From positions 18,821,992 through 18,885,991 of the forward strand of contig NC_079375.1 of the NCBI RefSeq assembly GCF_021018895.1: a stretch of 64,000 nt of DNA, written 5' to 3'. The DNA is from Seriola aureovittata (Eukaryota; Chordata; Actinopteri; Carangiformes; Carangidae). The notes beneath the pieces are model-generated. The model saw only the letters and a list, made by a program, of their open reading frames with translations, ran no database searches and was not told the DNA's origin. Shown in pieces: positions 50,588-61,640 of the stretch. Position numbers and translations under genes: made by a program. Positions within the stretch are counted from its first letter, which is position 1. Every line of letters starts with the position of its first letter.

Positions 50588-52111
50588 GTAAGGAAAGCTG
50601 TTGAGTTTTGAGGGTTTTTCTTACTGTCCTCAAAACAAATATTCTGTTTGTTATTAATGTGTTTCCACTTTGATTTGCCGTGACAGTGTCATGACTGTTG
50701 CTGTGTATTACGAGCTTGAGCAGCAGCTTCCTGTGAGTCACGGCTCAGCTTAAACTCCTCTGTTATTAGTCTGAGTCTGAGTTGTACTGTAGTCATGCAG
50801 TGGTCCTACTGTGAGGTGTTTTTCTGTGGCAGAGAGCCTGACATATTACTGATGCTGCTCCACACACTGTGAACAGCGTGTTTAAAGGATCACTGCAGTG
50901 GTTTCGCATTGTTTTGGTCCGTGAGCCACAAATCACACACACCAGGCGTTACATTGCAGTGTTACAAACAGTGCAGGTGTGTTTTAGAAACCTTTACTTT
51001 TTTCTACCATCAGGGCAACAATCATTTTCCCTTTATTTCCATTCAATATGAAAACCTTTCGGCCGACTCTTCAAACTTGTTTGAGTTGGATAATCCGTCG
51101 TAATGAATTCCAAGTATCGATTATTTTTTGTCATTCACTTTATATTAGTGAGTGACTAAATCAGCCTGCACTTAAACTGCGTTGCTGTGTAATAATAGTG
51201 TAAGATTGTAAAAGAAAAAATTAATGACAATATTGTTATTTCAACAATGGATCCAATATCTACAAGAATGTCAAAGGGATTTCTCGTAGTAACAACCCCA
51301 AAGATAATAATTTCCCAGCTCCACAGTTTCCCTCAGCTCTTTGCAGCGTTTCAGTGTCTTTCCCAATCTGCTGAATTTATCAGTTAAAAGAGTCAGACCC
51401 CTGATTGGAAACTGAAAGAAAGATAAAAAAGCGAGTGAATATTGGACTTCCACTGATAAGGCGGACACAAACACACACACACTTCTAATTAAATGTTGCT
51501 CTGTATCTGCTGGATTGTAAATAGGCAACTGTTTGCTAACTAGTTTGCCTTATCTACTTGTGTCATTGTTGTTTGTGGCATCTTGTTTCTGCTGCTCCCA
51601 AGGGGCCAAAAACAAAAACACTTAATGCCAGCTAAAAGTGTTAGCTAACTATTTTGATACCATTCATAAATGACAGAAAATCCACCTTGAATGACAGAAA
51701 AAATCACTCGAAAATGGACAGTACAAGTGTGCAACCTGCATTTGTGACGTGGCCCTTTAGGTTTACACTGTCAGAAAGGAGATTGTTTAAATGATTTCAT
51801 CTTATTCTGATCTTAGAGAAGAAAGCAAAATCATTCATGTCTCAGTTTATTACAGAAAATTAGAAGTTAAAGTTCATATAGCTGACATATACAGTTATGT
51901 GATTTGAATCATATGAGAAAGATAGATTTCTTATAAAGAATGACATGAAAGTGTCTGATGTTCAGGTGTGTGAATTATAGATTTCAGACAGTATATCCGT
52001 GCATGCTTCCTGTTCAAAACAAATAAATGATCTTTCTTTCTCCCACTCCATGTCTCATAAGGATTCTGTGATTGCTTCTTTCTCAATGAATTACTAAAAT
52101 CGGCGCGCAGC
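50588..52111 (+). other. Probable marveld2 intron 1 (5' UTR intron)
   Basis: Between the GTAAGG donor at 50588 and the coding exon. AT-rich, no coding. TTTAAAGGATCACTGCAGTGG at 50880 may begin a repeat, but I found no second copy. Confidence 0.45.
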
Positions 52112-53251
52112 ATGAAAAGCTGGAGCAGGAAATTCAAGAGACAAGAGCCTGACAGTGTGGTCGGGTCCTCCTCCAGCAAGAGGAACTCCATTAGTGATCC
52201 ACCAGTGCCTGTGTGGGTTACTCACACACCCACACCAGATAATATCACGGATGATGATGAAAACTCCACAGGCCGCACATGCAGCACTCCACCGTACGCA
52301 GAAAGGGAGGATGCTGACAAAAAAGGGAGCATGAAAGACAGACTGAAATCCCTCATCCCTCAATCATGGGGGAGCATCATCCATAAATGGACAAGGGAGA
52401 GTGACAGCTTTAATGACTCTGAACCCAGCACCACTAGGATCCAGATCCTTCCCAATGGGACCAGGGTGAGCCCTCCTGTAAGTCCCCTGATCGAGCGCAA
52501 GAGCTTGGGAGACTCACTGAGCAACTCCACACAGAGCTCCCATAAGCCTTTGTTAAGGGACAGCCCCACTGATGAGTTGTTTCGTCGAGGCCCAGGAGAA
52601 GAATCTCTACTCTCCAGCATCCACCCTGCAGAGTACTACGCTGAGAAGCTGGAGGTCTATAATCAGAAGTACTCTTATTTGAAATCCTGGCCAGGCCTGC
52701 TCAGACTGCTTGCTGGACTTGAGCTCCTGTTTGGGGGCATGGTCCTTGCCTGTGTCATTGCCTACGTCCAGAAAGACAGTGAGTGGTCCAACAGCTACGG
52801 ACTCTATAACGGTGCGTACAACAATGGGCTTGGTGTGTCAGGATACAGCTACAGGGGCCCCATGACTCCCTTCATTCTGGCCGTGGCTGGAGTCTCCTGG
52901 ATCATTACCTTCTGTCTCCTGGTGATAGGAATGACTATGTATTATCGCACCATCCTCCTCGACTCCCCCTGGTGGCCCCTGACGGAGGCCTTCATTAACG
53001 TGGCGCTGTTCCTGCTCTTCATGGCAGCGGGGATCGTATACCTGAATGACTTGAACCGTGGGGGGCTGTGCTACACGACAATAGGCATTAACCCCATCTT
53101 GGCCAACCTGTGTCGCGTCGATGGAGGCCAGATGGCGGGAACAGCTTTCATCTTCATCAACATGACGATGTATCTCGGAAGCTTCCTGGTATGTCTGAAG
53201 ATGTGGAGGCATGAGGCCGCACGGAGGGAGAGGGAGTACTTTGAGAACAAG
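52112..53251 (+). CDS. marveld2: marveld2 coding exon 1: N-terminal tail and whole MARVEL domain
   Basis: 1140 nt, residues 1-380, donor GTAAAG at 53252. It holds the cytoplasmic tail and all four membrane helices, ending in the [16 protein letters not shown] basic stretch. ATG 52112 is the first in-frame Met. The base-level acceptor is uncertain: CGCGCAG ends at 52110 but has a poor pyrimidine tract, so the 5' UTR may extend further upstream. Confidence 0.94.
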
Positions 53252-56017
53252 GTAAAGTTCATTAACACTGTGGAAATTTTAGATGAAAGACAAACTCATC
53301 ACTTCTAAATTCAAAGTGGGAGGGAAATAATGCTGATATGGGAAGTGCTCCTCTTGAATACGGTATTAAAGAAGTGTGGTTCAATTGGCTTTAGAAGGCC
53401 TGTAAAAAAACATAAAGTTCACTGTGACAGGTTTTTCCCGCGGCTTCTGTAAATATTCGGCCCATGCTTTATTCCTTTTCTTGTGCGGCCTTTGTTGCTT
53501 GCCTTTAGATGTGAGACAGGAGGCTGTCTGACTGACGTTTGGACATCACTCTGCCCCGTGTTTGTCATCTAACGGGGGCTATTTTTAAGTATTTATGTCA
53601 CATCAAACGCCTCATTTATTGTAGGCAACAGTAAGGGATACTATTATTGATTGCAAATGTGCCAGCGACAGCCCTAAAACAACAGTGGCAGACCAAATCC
53701 AATGAAATTTAAAGTCAGTCAAGACAATCTGCAGTGAGCACTCTGGCTGTCAGTATTGATATGTCAGCCTTTTCTGCTGGTTGATGCCACAGATGCCAGG
53801 TTTCATCCCAAAGCTGCAGCCTTGGTGTTTTTCGTGACTTTATTGACCATGTAGTCCTCTCTGTATAAATGTGACTCAGATAGCTAAGTTAAAGGTGAAA
53901 CACACTTCCTTGTTCTGCTTCCGTGTGTGATGCTTTCTCAATGTGGCTGTTATAATAATTTTAAAAACATTTGTCAAAGGAACCATGGCTAATACCATCA
54001 AACAGGCGTAGCATTAAAAGGTGTCACAGTGCTGTACAGATACTGAATTATGAGGAACAAAGTCGCACATGTAAATGCTGGTATCTCTGTTATCTCCGGT
54101 ATCTGCAGGGAGATGTTTGCCTTTAACACTGATATGCCTTGAACCACTAGCATAGCTCAGAACAAATAGCTAACAGTGTGAACCATATGGCAGTAGCCAC
54201 TGGCATCAGATCCAATTTAATTAGCACATCATGCCAAATAAGAAATCCTGTACACATCCAATACACTATGTTAAAGCATTAGCTTAGACAGGCTCTTTCT
54301 TGTTGTGCAAGCTGCAGGAAGAAAGCTGTGTCTACCAGTGTAACAAAAGAATTATGCATGTTTTTGCTTACTGAACTCAGCACATAAAACTGACGGAGTA
54401 TTGTTGTTATTTTCCAGGGGTTTTTGTGATTGTTCCCCTCTACAGCTTGTTACTGTCTGCAAATAGAGTCCATATTATCAGGCATCACAGCCACCACCTA
54501 TGGGTGAGAAACAGCACGGTCAGCTAATATATTTGATGTCAAATAAGAAAGGGTGAGAGGCCACGAGTGAACATAATAATTCCACCTCCCGGCCGAGGGA
54601 ATGCAGCTTCAGAGGTTTAGCTTGTCAAAGCAAAAGAATGAGGCAGTTTTTTTCTTTTTTTAATTTCTCTGACGCTTAGTTTAACCAAAAATTAGCTTCT
54701 TGTAATGATGACACTGACCCACACACATATTGGTTCATATTTTCTGAATAAAACTCTTTCTCTTTGACCTTTAGCCTCAGGAGGAGTTCCACCAGTCCAT
54801 CCCACTCGCCCCCCGCAAAAACAAACGCATATCCTTCATGGATGAGATGGACAAATCTCGGAGTAAAGATTACATCAGGCCACATGCACTGGTCCCTGAG
54901 AACCCAGTCAGTCTGAAGAGAGACACGGCATCTGAATACCTTCCCAAAGCTCACATCGTCCCGGACTACATCAAGTGAGTGAACATTTAAACGACGCATG
55001 TTGAGGAAGATTTCTCTGTCTACATTAGTCACAGTGTAAACGCTGCACATGATCATACTTGACTGTCCGACAACTCCATAAAGTTACAAACAGAAGAATC
55101 AGTTTGTCGTGTCACTTCTCTCTGCAGGAAGTATCCAGAGATCGGATGTGTGGAAGAACGGGAAAAGTACAAAGCTGTTTTCAACGACCAGTATCAGGAA
55201 TACAAAGACCTTCACCGAGACATCAGCACCACCCTCAATAAGTTCAGGGAGCTGGACGCCATGATGGCACGACTCGTCAGAGATGGAAAAAGCCAGGTAG
55301 TGAGATGGGTATATAGGAAACTTTATTTAACTTAATGAACAACTTATGTGCTCTGCTTCCAGGAAATAATTCCACATCAAAAGGACTTGTCTCCAGATTG
55401 TCTAGATACATGATCTCTGATTATATATTTTTGTTTCTACAAGATGCAATTATGCTGCAGACTGGTGTATGTTTTATGTCACAATCTGTCCAAACCACTT
55501 GGATCATTCTGTGTGTTTTTCCTTCAGGATCATCAGAGGATTCAAAGCATTTTGAAGACGTATCAGCAGAAAAAGAGTGTAAGTGATTGAGTTTGTTAAA
55601 AAGTGAGGGCTTAGTCCGCTCTTCCTTTCTGCTTCATGATGGTTCACTCAGATGTATTAGATTTGCTACTTTTGTGTAAACACCTAGGTAATTTTTTATT
55701 TCAATAAATCTGTCCACTGATTCAAATAATACTGTTTCCATCATGAAATGTGGGCAACTCTGGAAATTCTCATTTAACGCAGCATCATTACAGAATGAAT
55801 CAGGCCAGACAACAGTGAGCAGAGAGAAAGAGACAGAGAATTAGAAAAGACAGATTTATGTAACAGAGTTTGAAGCCGCTAATCTGTCTGTGATTTACAG
55901 GCGCCTGGCTTCCTGGAGAAAAAGGAACGCTGCGACTACTTGAAGGCCAAATTAAGCCACATCAAAAACAGAATCCGAACGTTTGACCTGGAGACCGTGG
56001 CGAATAGTCAGACATGA
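52112..56017 (+). CDS. marveld2: Tricellulin (MARVEL domain-containing protein 2), complete coding region in 5 exons
   Basis: Four-pass membrane protein of tricellular tight junctions. Exons join as 52112-53251, 54775-54974, 55128-55296, 55528-55578 and 55901-56017 (TGA). All are GT-AG and in phase, giving 558 residues, the same length I recall for human tricellulin. Residues 1-192 form a Ser/Thr/Pro-rich cytoplasmic N-terminus. The MARVEL domain has membrane segments at about 193-217, 251-277, 290-311 and 342-365, with a Tyr/Gly/Asn-rich first extracellular loop. Residues 447-556 are the occludin/ELL homology domain ([44 protein letters not shown]). The domain order and the neighbouring occludin gene support tricellulin over marveld3. 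An AATAAA at 56165-56170 is a good polyadenylation signal. The teleost a/b copy cannot be assigned. Confidence 0.95.
53252..54774 (+). other. marveld2 intron between MARVEL and linker exons
   Basis: 1.5 kb, no features seen beyond AT-rich unique sequence. Confidence 0.8.
54775..54974 (+). CDS. marveld2: marveld2 coding exon 2: cytoplasmic linker
   Basis: 200 nt, residues 381-446 plus two bases of Lys447. It is a polar, basic linker between the MARVEL and ELL domains, with KAHIVPDYI matching the IPKPIVMPDYV motif of tricellulin. Acceptor CTTTGACCTTTAG, donor GTGAGT. Confidence 0.93.
55128..55296 (+). CDS. marveld2: marveld2 coding exon 3: start of occludin/ELL domain
   Basis: 169 nt, completing Lys447 and encoding residues 448-503. 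[18 protein letters not shown] is the start of the occludin-ELL helical bundle. Acceptor CTTCTCTCTGCAG, donor GTAGTG (weaker than consensus). Confidence 0.94.
55528..55578 (+). CDS. marveld2: marveld2 coding exon 4: short ELL-domain exon
   Basis: 51 nt, phase 0, residues 504-520 ([17 protein letters not shown]). It corresponds to the EHERISRIHEEFKKKK segment of the mammalian protein. Acceptor TTTTTCCTTCAG, donor GTAAGT. Confidence 0.93.
55901..56017 (+). CDS. marveld2: marveld2 last coding exon: ELL-domain C-terminus
   Basis: 117 nt including TGA, residues 521-558. [20 protein letters not shown] is strongly conserved with mammalian tricellulin. The 3' UTR is short, with AATAAA at 56165-56170. 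Confidence 0.95.
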   Translation, partial: APGFLEKKERCDYLKAKLSHIKNRIRTFDLETVANSQT

Positions 56018-56164
56018 AGACCACACAGAAACATCAGAGCTGTCAGAACAAATCAGCTGTTGCCTTTGTTGATTTAGTGTACACTTTAAAATGTTAACTC
56101 TGCAAATGATTGTATTTTTTCCCTTTTTTTTTTTTACAAAAACTTGAGTTGTGAAAATTTGTAC

Positions 56165-56170
56165 AATAAA
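56165..56170 (+). terminator. marveld2 polyadenylation signal AATAAA
   Basis: A perfect hexamer 148 bases after the marveld2 stop, followed by T-rich and GT-rich sequence (AGTGTACACTG) as expected for a cleavage region. Confidence 0.7.
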
Positions 56171-56190
56171 GTTGCTTTTTATTTACATTC

Positions 56191-56802
56191 AGTGTACACT
56201 GTTTATTATTTTCACTGCCATCTTGTGCTTCCTTTCTTTCTTTTGATAAATTCTTTTTGGTCCTACATTGACAGGTTTGGTTTAACTTATGCCTATTTTG
56301 TATTGTTATTTTCCTTACTATAATCTGTCTGTGCATCAGGATTGCAATTTAAGATCATTTTCATCTGCAAATGATTTTTCTCAGTTAAGGTCTATAAAAT
56401 GTTCATCAGGTGACATCTTCAAGTTAATCAGTTTTTAATCAGATTTTGCTTGAAAAATAACTTGAATGATTGATGAATTTATTTTACATAGTAATTTTCT
56501 GATGATCCACCAATCAATTAATCAGCTGATTGTTTCAGTTCTGATTGAATTTATGTGTGTATGCAGCTGCTTATATACAAATATTAATATTTATATTGTT
56601 ATTGCTGTTGGACATTTTGAGGGTTGATGGTGTTGACTATACCATGAAACTATAGATCATCATTTACATATCCTATTATAAATTAATGATAAATAGTTCC
56701 AGTCTGTGGCATTGTGTGTAGGTGGACTGCACCTCCCCATCTGATGTATATTTATTATGTAGACTTTGCTCTTGAATTTGAACCTGGCTGTCGCCTGCAG
56801 CC
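56191..56802. other. Short marveld2-ocln intergenic spacer
   Basis: About 0.6 kb, AT-rich, with ATTAATCAGCTGATTGT-type words; no gene. Confidence 0.7.
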
Positions 56803-56895
56803 TATAAAGCGTCTATCAGAGCGTGTGGAGCAGCAGGTGAGCAGCAGGTGAACTGTGTCCCCGCTGAGACACTCGGCCACTCCGCAGGGTCCACG
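56803..56895 (+). promoter_or_regulatory. Putative ocln promoter (TATA) and non-coding first exon
   Basis: TATAAA at 56803-56808 predicts a start near 56833. Two CAGGTG E-boxes lie at 56834-56839 and 56845-56850, within a duplicated GCAGCAGGTGA. A donor GTGAGT at 56896 would end a first non-coding exon, and an alternative donor GTAAGT lies at 57071. Either could join the acceptor at 58068. The promoter lies about 0.63 kb after the marveld2 polyadenylation signal. Confidence 0.5.
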
Positions 56896-57071
56896 GTGAG
56901 TCAGGCGGCTCCACGCGTTTCATTTACGGGTTTTTTTTTTTCAGGAGAAGGTATCCAACATAGAAAATGACGAAGTTTACGACCGTCGATGACGTGTAAA
57001 GCGAGGACTGTTAAAGAGGAGACTCGAGTGAGGCGGCTGAGCTGGAGTAGACGTTTTCTATAGTGTCTGAG

Positions 57072-58068
57072 TAAGTTGTTTTATATGTTCTTATGGATTG
57101 ATTTTGGAGTGTTTGCTTTCATATGTGTTCACTTGTCTGACCTGTTGACTGTTTAGAGACTTTCAAGCAACAATAATGGAGTTTAAAAGCAAGAAGAAAG
57201 GACTTACACGTTTATGGCCATTTTCAAATAAAGTGGTCAGATCTTACACTTTGGGTGGAAAGAGGGCAGCAGCTTTTTATTCTTAGTTTGTTTTCACATA
57301 TAGAAAAAATATGAACTAACCGAGAGAGTGAGCATACATTAAAAAAAATTGATAAGTTAAATTAAGGTATGTAGTTGATCAAAGGTACAAACAGCTCTTC
57401 CACGCCTGACTGGGCTTCATTTGTAGCTTCCCAGTGCTCTCCCTCAGTGGGCTGACACTCAGCATGTGCACACAGGAAACACACTGTAGATGCAGCAGGG
57501 GGGGGGGGGGGGGGGCTTCTCTGGTTCTCCCCTGCAGTAAACACCACGCATGGCTGCCCCAGCTCGCCTCTTATCTGCTGTCTGTCTGAATTATTGAAGC
57601 CTGTTGGGTTGAGTTCCTCTGGAGTGATGAAGTGTGGGTCAGCGATACTGGACAGAGGGTTCAGAGACGGGCTGAGGTGAACGAAGGGCAGAGACGCTCA
57701 CAACTAAAACTGACTTACATCAAACTGACAAAATTTTTCTTTTTCTTTTTTTCCACCTCTTTTGATGTTTGTGTATTTATTGTCTTAACTGTTGTGTGTT
57801 TGTTGAATTGTTGGTTGTTTTTCTGTTTTCTTGTGTTTTCATGCTTATTTGTATTGTTTGTTAGGACCCCCTCAAAAACGAGATGATACATCTCAAGGGG
57901 TTTAACCCAAAACTTGTATCAAAAGTCTTTGTCACATCCGAATTTTGAGAACACACATTTGGCACTTTGTAAATGCCAATATTAAGTGATGTGGTGATAT
58001 TACAGCATGTAACAAGGATATTGCTTTTACCATGAATTACTATAATATATAATTTCTTCCTCTTCCAG
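57072..58068 (+). other. Putative ocln 5' UTR intron
   Basis: Non-coding 1 kb containing the G18 run and a T-rich stretch; it ends with a strong acceptor at 58068. Confidence 0.5.
57498..57515. repeat. G18 homopolymer
   Basis: 18 consecutive G in the putative ocln 5' intron. Confidence 0.95.
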
Positions 58069-58625
58069 GTGAAACTGCAGTAACGTCCACCATGTATGAT
58101 AGCCCCCCTGTGTACAGCCCGCCTTACAGCACCACCTCCCAAAGCTTCTATCCGCCGAGGAGCGTCCATTCCCCTCAGAGCCAGTATGTGCCCTACACCT
58201 ACAATGTCCCTCCAGACTCCTACTACGTGGAGGAGAAGCCTCAACACTTCTACCGCTGGTTCTCTCCTCCTGGTTTTGTCAAGGTTTTCCAGGGAACCAC
58301 TGTGCTCATGTGTTTCCTCATCTTCGCTTGCGTGGCTTCAACCTTGGTGTGGGACATGAACGGATTTGGGTACGGTGGTTACGGTGTTGGGGCCACAGGG
58401 AGTGTCGCAGGGACGGGGTCAGGATATTATGGAGGCAGCTACGGCTATGGCAGCTCCTACATGACGCCACAGTCTGCCAAGTCGGCTATGATCTCCATGG
58501 CAGCCATCAACTTTTTGGTTTCACTGGGCTTCCTGGTGGGGAGTTTCTCACGTTCCCGGATGATGAGGGGATGCAGGTTTTACCTGACTGTGTTCATCTG
58601 TAATATCATCTTAGCTGTGCTTCAG
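58069..58625 (+). CDS. ocln: ocln first coding exon: N-terminus to membrane segment 3 (coding from 58092)
   Basis: The acceptor is TTCTTCCTCTTCCAG ending at 58068; 23 bases of 5' UTR precede the ATG. It encodes residues 1-178 with the Pro/Tyr/Ser-rich N-terminal tail, two full membrane segments and most of the third. Donor GTGAGT at 58626. Confidence 0.94.
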
Positions 58626-60380
58626 GTGAGTCTGCCTCATACAGCATACATGTGAAAGTCTCCATTCAGATGGTCTTACACTATCATCGGTAAAATAACA
58701 ATTTCCGCCACTTACCAGACTTTCAACAGCACACAGGTTGTTCATGTAGATGGAAATAATGCTTGTGTAATACTTAGTAATGAGAGGAAGGTAAGATGTT
58801 CCCAGTGTTTCTAGTTTCTAGAGTCTTATTCTTTACTCAAAACACCATTGCATTCTGGTCTATTGAGTCCAATCTCTGCCCCCTCTATAATGAATTTCAC
58901 TGTGCATGATTGTTTTGCTTTGTATGATTATAATAGAAAACTGTGACTCTGGTAAATAAGACTCAAAAAGCTGTTCTGAATCAAGTATACAGACCAGCAA
59001 ACCAAAACTGACGTGGACTTAAAGCTGCATAGAGTCTGCAGTCGATTATAAGATCAAGCTGTTCCAGTGAGGAAGTCATTTCATAAAGTGTTAAGAGCTT
59101 TAAACCTACAAGAAATACTTTTTTGTCCACGGGTGAGCAGCAGAAACAAGCTGTGAACACAACACTGACATAGCAAACTTGTTCGCAAACAGTTGCCTAT
59201 TTACACTTTCAGCTCATACCGAGCAACATTAATATTCATGTGGAATGGTGTTCCTGGTCTTCTGATGAATGTATGTCCAATATTCACTCTCCATTTAGTG
59301 TTTGGTTTCCGCTATGTTCATTAGCTAGTCGCTGAATGACTGTTTCTCTGGTGCTGGGCAGGAAGCGTATAGTTGATTTCCAGAGCTTCTCACTGAAAAC
59401 AGCTGCCTGCTGCAGCTGAAAATGACTCAGCTGTAAAGTTGTGGGTTGTAAAACCAAAACAAAGAGCTGAAAGATAAAACATTGTGGAGCTGAGGAGATC
59501 TGCAGACTCAGATGATAATTCTGTGTGAGTTCATTACTACAAGTGAACCCTTTCACATATATATATATATATATCTGCTTTAAAGATCCGATGAAATGGG
59601 TTAATGAACTTCAGGTTCAGTCAGAAAACTCAAAATGACTTGATCTCAAACCCAACTTTCGGCCAATCCTGTCAACTCTTAACTGTATCACATTGCTTGA
59701 CCCATCACTCGGCTACTGTACTTCTGTACATCACAGAGACCTAATGGCACTATTCATGAGACCTTTAAAGTTCAGACATCACACTTAACTTGGTAAGAAA
59801 GGCAGACAAAGGTTAAAACTGACTGGTGAGGTGGGGTCATGAATTGTATCTGCTACACTTGATGTGTTACAGTAATGTTGTGTGAAAATTCTCAAATCAA
59901 ATCAATAGTGTGATTGAACCTTCCTCTCTTTTTAGGGCATCATCGACATTATCTTTGTGATTGGGGTGAACCCAATGTCTCAGAGCTCACAGAGCATGCT
60001 GTACAACCCCATGCTGATGATGTGTCAGAACATCCAGGGTAGCCCCAGCCTCAGCGGCAGCGTGGGGGCTGGTTTTCCGGGGGGGTTCCCCATGTACAAT
60101 CAATACCTGCACCACTACTGCTACATGGACCCTGAGGAGGTTAGTTGGATTATCCTATTTTATTCTAATCTTATGTGTTCTCCTCCATTCTGATCTATAA
60201 TTTACTTTCTTTCCTCAGGCGGTAGCGTTAGTGTTGGGTCTGATGGTGGTGCTGGCTCTGTCCCTGTCTGCTTACTACGCCTACAAGACCCGCAGCAAGA
60301 TTTGGCGCCACGGCAAAGCTAACATCTACTGGGATGAGCAGCTGGTCAGGCCATCAGAGGGGCAAGACGTGCAGGACTGG
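58092..60380 (+). CDS. ocln: Occludin, 5' part only (first three coding exons)
   Basis: Tetraspan MARVEL protein of bicellular tight junctions. Exons 58092-58625, 59936-60139 and 60219-60380 join in phase 0 to give 300 residues. HFYRWFSPPG precedes membrane segment 1 (64-86). The first extracellular loop is Gly/Tyr-rich (88-125). Segments 2 (131-152) and 3 (163-187) follow, then a second extracellular loop with Cys208 and Cys240, positioned like the mammalian disulphide pair, then segment 4 (247-269). The end VQDW matches the VEEW boundary I recall in mammalian occludin. The C-terminal tail and ELL domain are not found up to 64000, so the gene continues beyond the window or is cut. ATG 58092 sits in CCACC ATG T. 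The a/b copy is not assignable. Confidence 0.93.
59080..59510. repeat. Second copy of the repeat seen at 18590-19075, in ocln intron 2
   Basis: The 3' portion AAAGTTGTGGGTTGTAAAAC, then CAAAACAAAGAGCTGAAAGA, aligns with 18998-19030 with few differences, supporting common origin. The 5' portions are diverged. Confidence 0.45.
59556..59574. repeat. Short (AT)n tract
   Basis: Nine AT units in ocln intron 2, just after the dispersed repeat. Confidence 0.85.
59936..60139 (+). CDS. ocln: ocln coding exon 2: second extracellular loop
   Basis: 204 nt, residues 179-246. It completes segment 3 (GIIDIIFVIGVNP) and encodes the loop ending HYCYMDPEE, which matches HYCVVDPQE of mammalian occludin. The donor is GTTAGT, a less common variant. 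Confidence 0.94.
60219..60380 (+). CDS. ocln: ocln coding exon 3: membrane segment 4 and start of the tail
   Basis: 162 nt, residues 247-300: membrane segment 4, KTRSKIWRHGKANIYWDEQ, and the end GQDVQDW. The donor is GTTTGT at 60381, a weak variant; it was chosen because the homologous mammalian exon ends at the same Trp. Confidence 0.9.
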
Positions 60381-61187
60381 GTTTGTGACTGTCTCTTCAT
60401 TATTTACTTCCTCATGTGGTGTTTCTTACAGAGGATGGATGGGAATGGTTGTGTAATGAATCATTTGGGATGAATTAATGAGCATTTTACTAGGAAATCA
60501 GTTGACCCAAAGTTTACACTACTGACACATCGGTAAAAGACTTGGAAGGAGTTATTTCTGCGTTATTTCCAGGCAGATAACGAAACAAAAGCCAGAGCGG
60601 CATCACTGCTTACAATCTCATGTTTGTTTTTTTCTGCTTTCCAGCAAGTATGACGTCTCAGGGCCGATATAAACACCACGGTACGATTCTCATGTCATGC
60701 TGGTGCCCGTTTCACCAGCTCACATTACCTGCTGTTGTTGACACAGAGAACGTTACTGTTTATCTTCGGCACACCCAGGTTTCACTCTAACTGATCATTA
60801 ACCTCACCAGTGATAACAGTTGCACAGAGACCATGTGAGCAGCATTGCAGGAAAAAGGTCAGAAGACTCTTTCAAAGTGATTCACCTCATGGTTACGTCT
60901 GAAGTTTCAGCTTGTTTCAACAGATGTTATCACACACACATTTCCTGTACACAGTCATAATCATATATGTTTATAAAGGATGGTCAAGTCTGCTGGAAAT
61001 GACTCACTGGCTCTTAACCAAAGAAGAAACAGTTGCTAATAAAAGAAATAAGCACTGTTCGATGAAACCAGCATAGAAATTCATGTAGGAGATTCAATTT
61101 AAGAAAGCCACTGAAAAATCATTTAGTTGTCAGTTTTTCAGTCGAGCATTTGCTTACAAAATCAGATATCTGAACAGAGATCCATAT

Positions 61188-61188
61188 G

Positions 61189-61228
<40 letters not shown>

Positions 61229-61290
61229 TGATAATAATAATAAACTTTATTTATGTTGCACTTCTTAACAAAGTTACAAACTGCTTTACG
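61188..61290 (-). repeat. (ATT)n-tailed retroposon 3' end
   Basis: (AAT)n at 61188-61243 runs into AAACTTTATTTATGTTGCAC, then TTCTTAACAAAGTTACAAACTGCTTTACG. On the - strand this reads as a CGTAAAGCAG...ATAAATAAAGTTT 3' end followed by (ATT)n, typical of dispersed retroposon tails in fish. Confidence 0.5.
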
Positions 61291-61539
61291 AACGAAATAC
61301 AACCAGATAGATAAAATGAAAATAAGAACATGAAATAAAACATACACATAAAATAATAAATAGGACTAATATAATAATCAGTATAAGTAATAACAATAAG
61401 TATAAATAACAACCTATGTCAAACATGTCAAACAGATCCACGCAGGTTTGTAACACACTGTAGAGAGTCATTAACAGACTCTCATCAGATTCAGCTGTAC
61501 TTGGCAAAAATTATACCTGCTCAATATCAGCAAGTTAAC

Positions 61540-61640
61540 ATTATTACTGTGATCATGTTAGCACGCTCACATTAGCATTCAGCTCAAAGCACCACTGTGC
61601 CTATAAGTGTAGCCTCACAAAGACAGCTGTTAGCACAGCT
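61540..61640. repeat. Reverse-strand fragment of the repeat at 30225
   Basis: Read on the - strand it gives TTGTGAGGCTACACTT, then GCTTTGAGCTGAATGCTAATG and GTGAGCGTGCTAACATG. These match the first ~75 bases of the copy at 30235. Confidence 0.6.

Larger units (their letters stand above)
58626..59935 (+). other. ocln intron 2
   Basis: 1.3 kb, with a dispersed repeat (59080-59510) and an AT tract. The acceptor is CTCTCTTTTTAG. Confidence 0.8.

Noticed and set aside
60654..60690. Possible ocln exon after CTGCTTTCCAG
   Set aside because: In the required phase it hits TGA after two codons, and no frame resembles the occludin tail.
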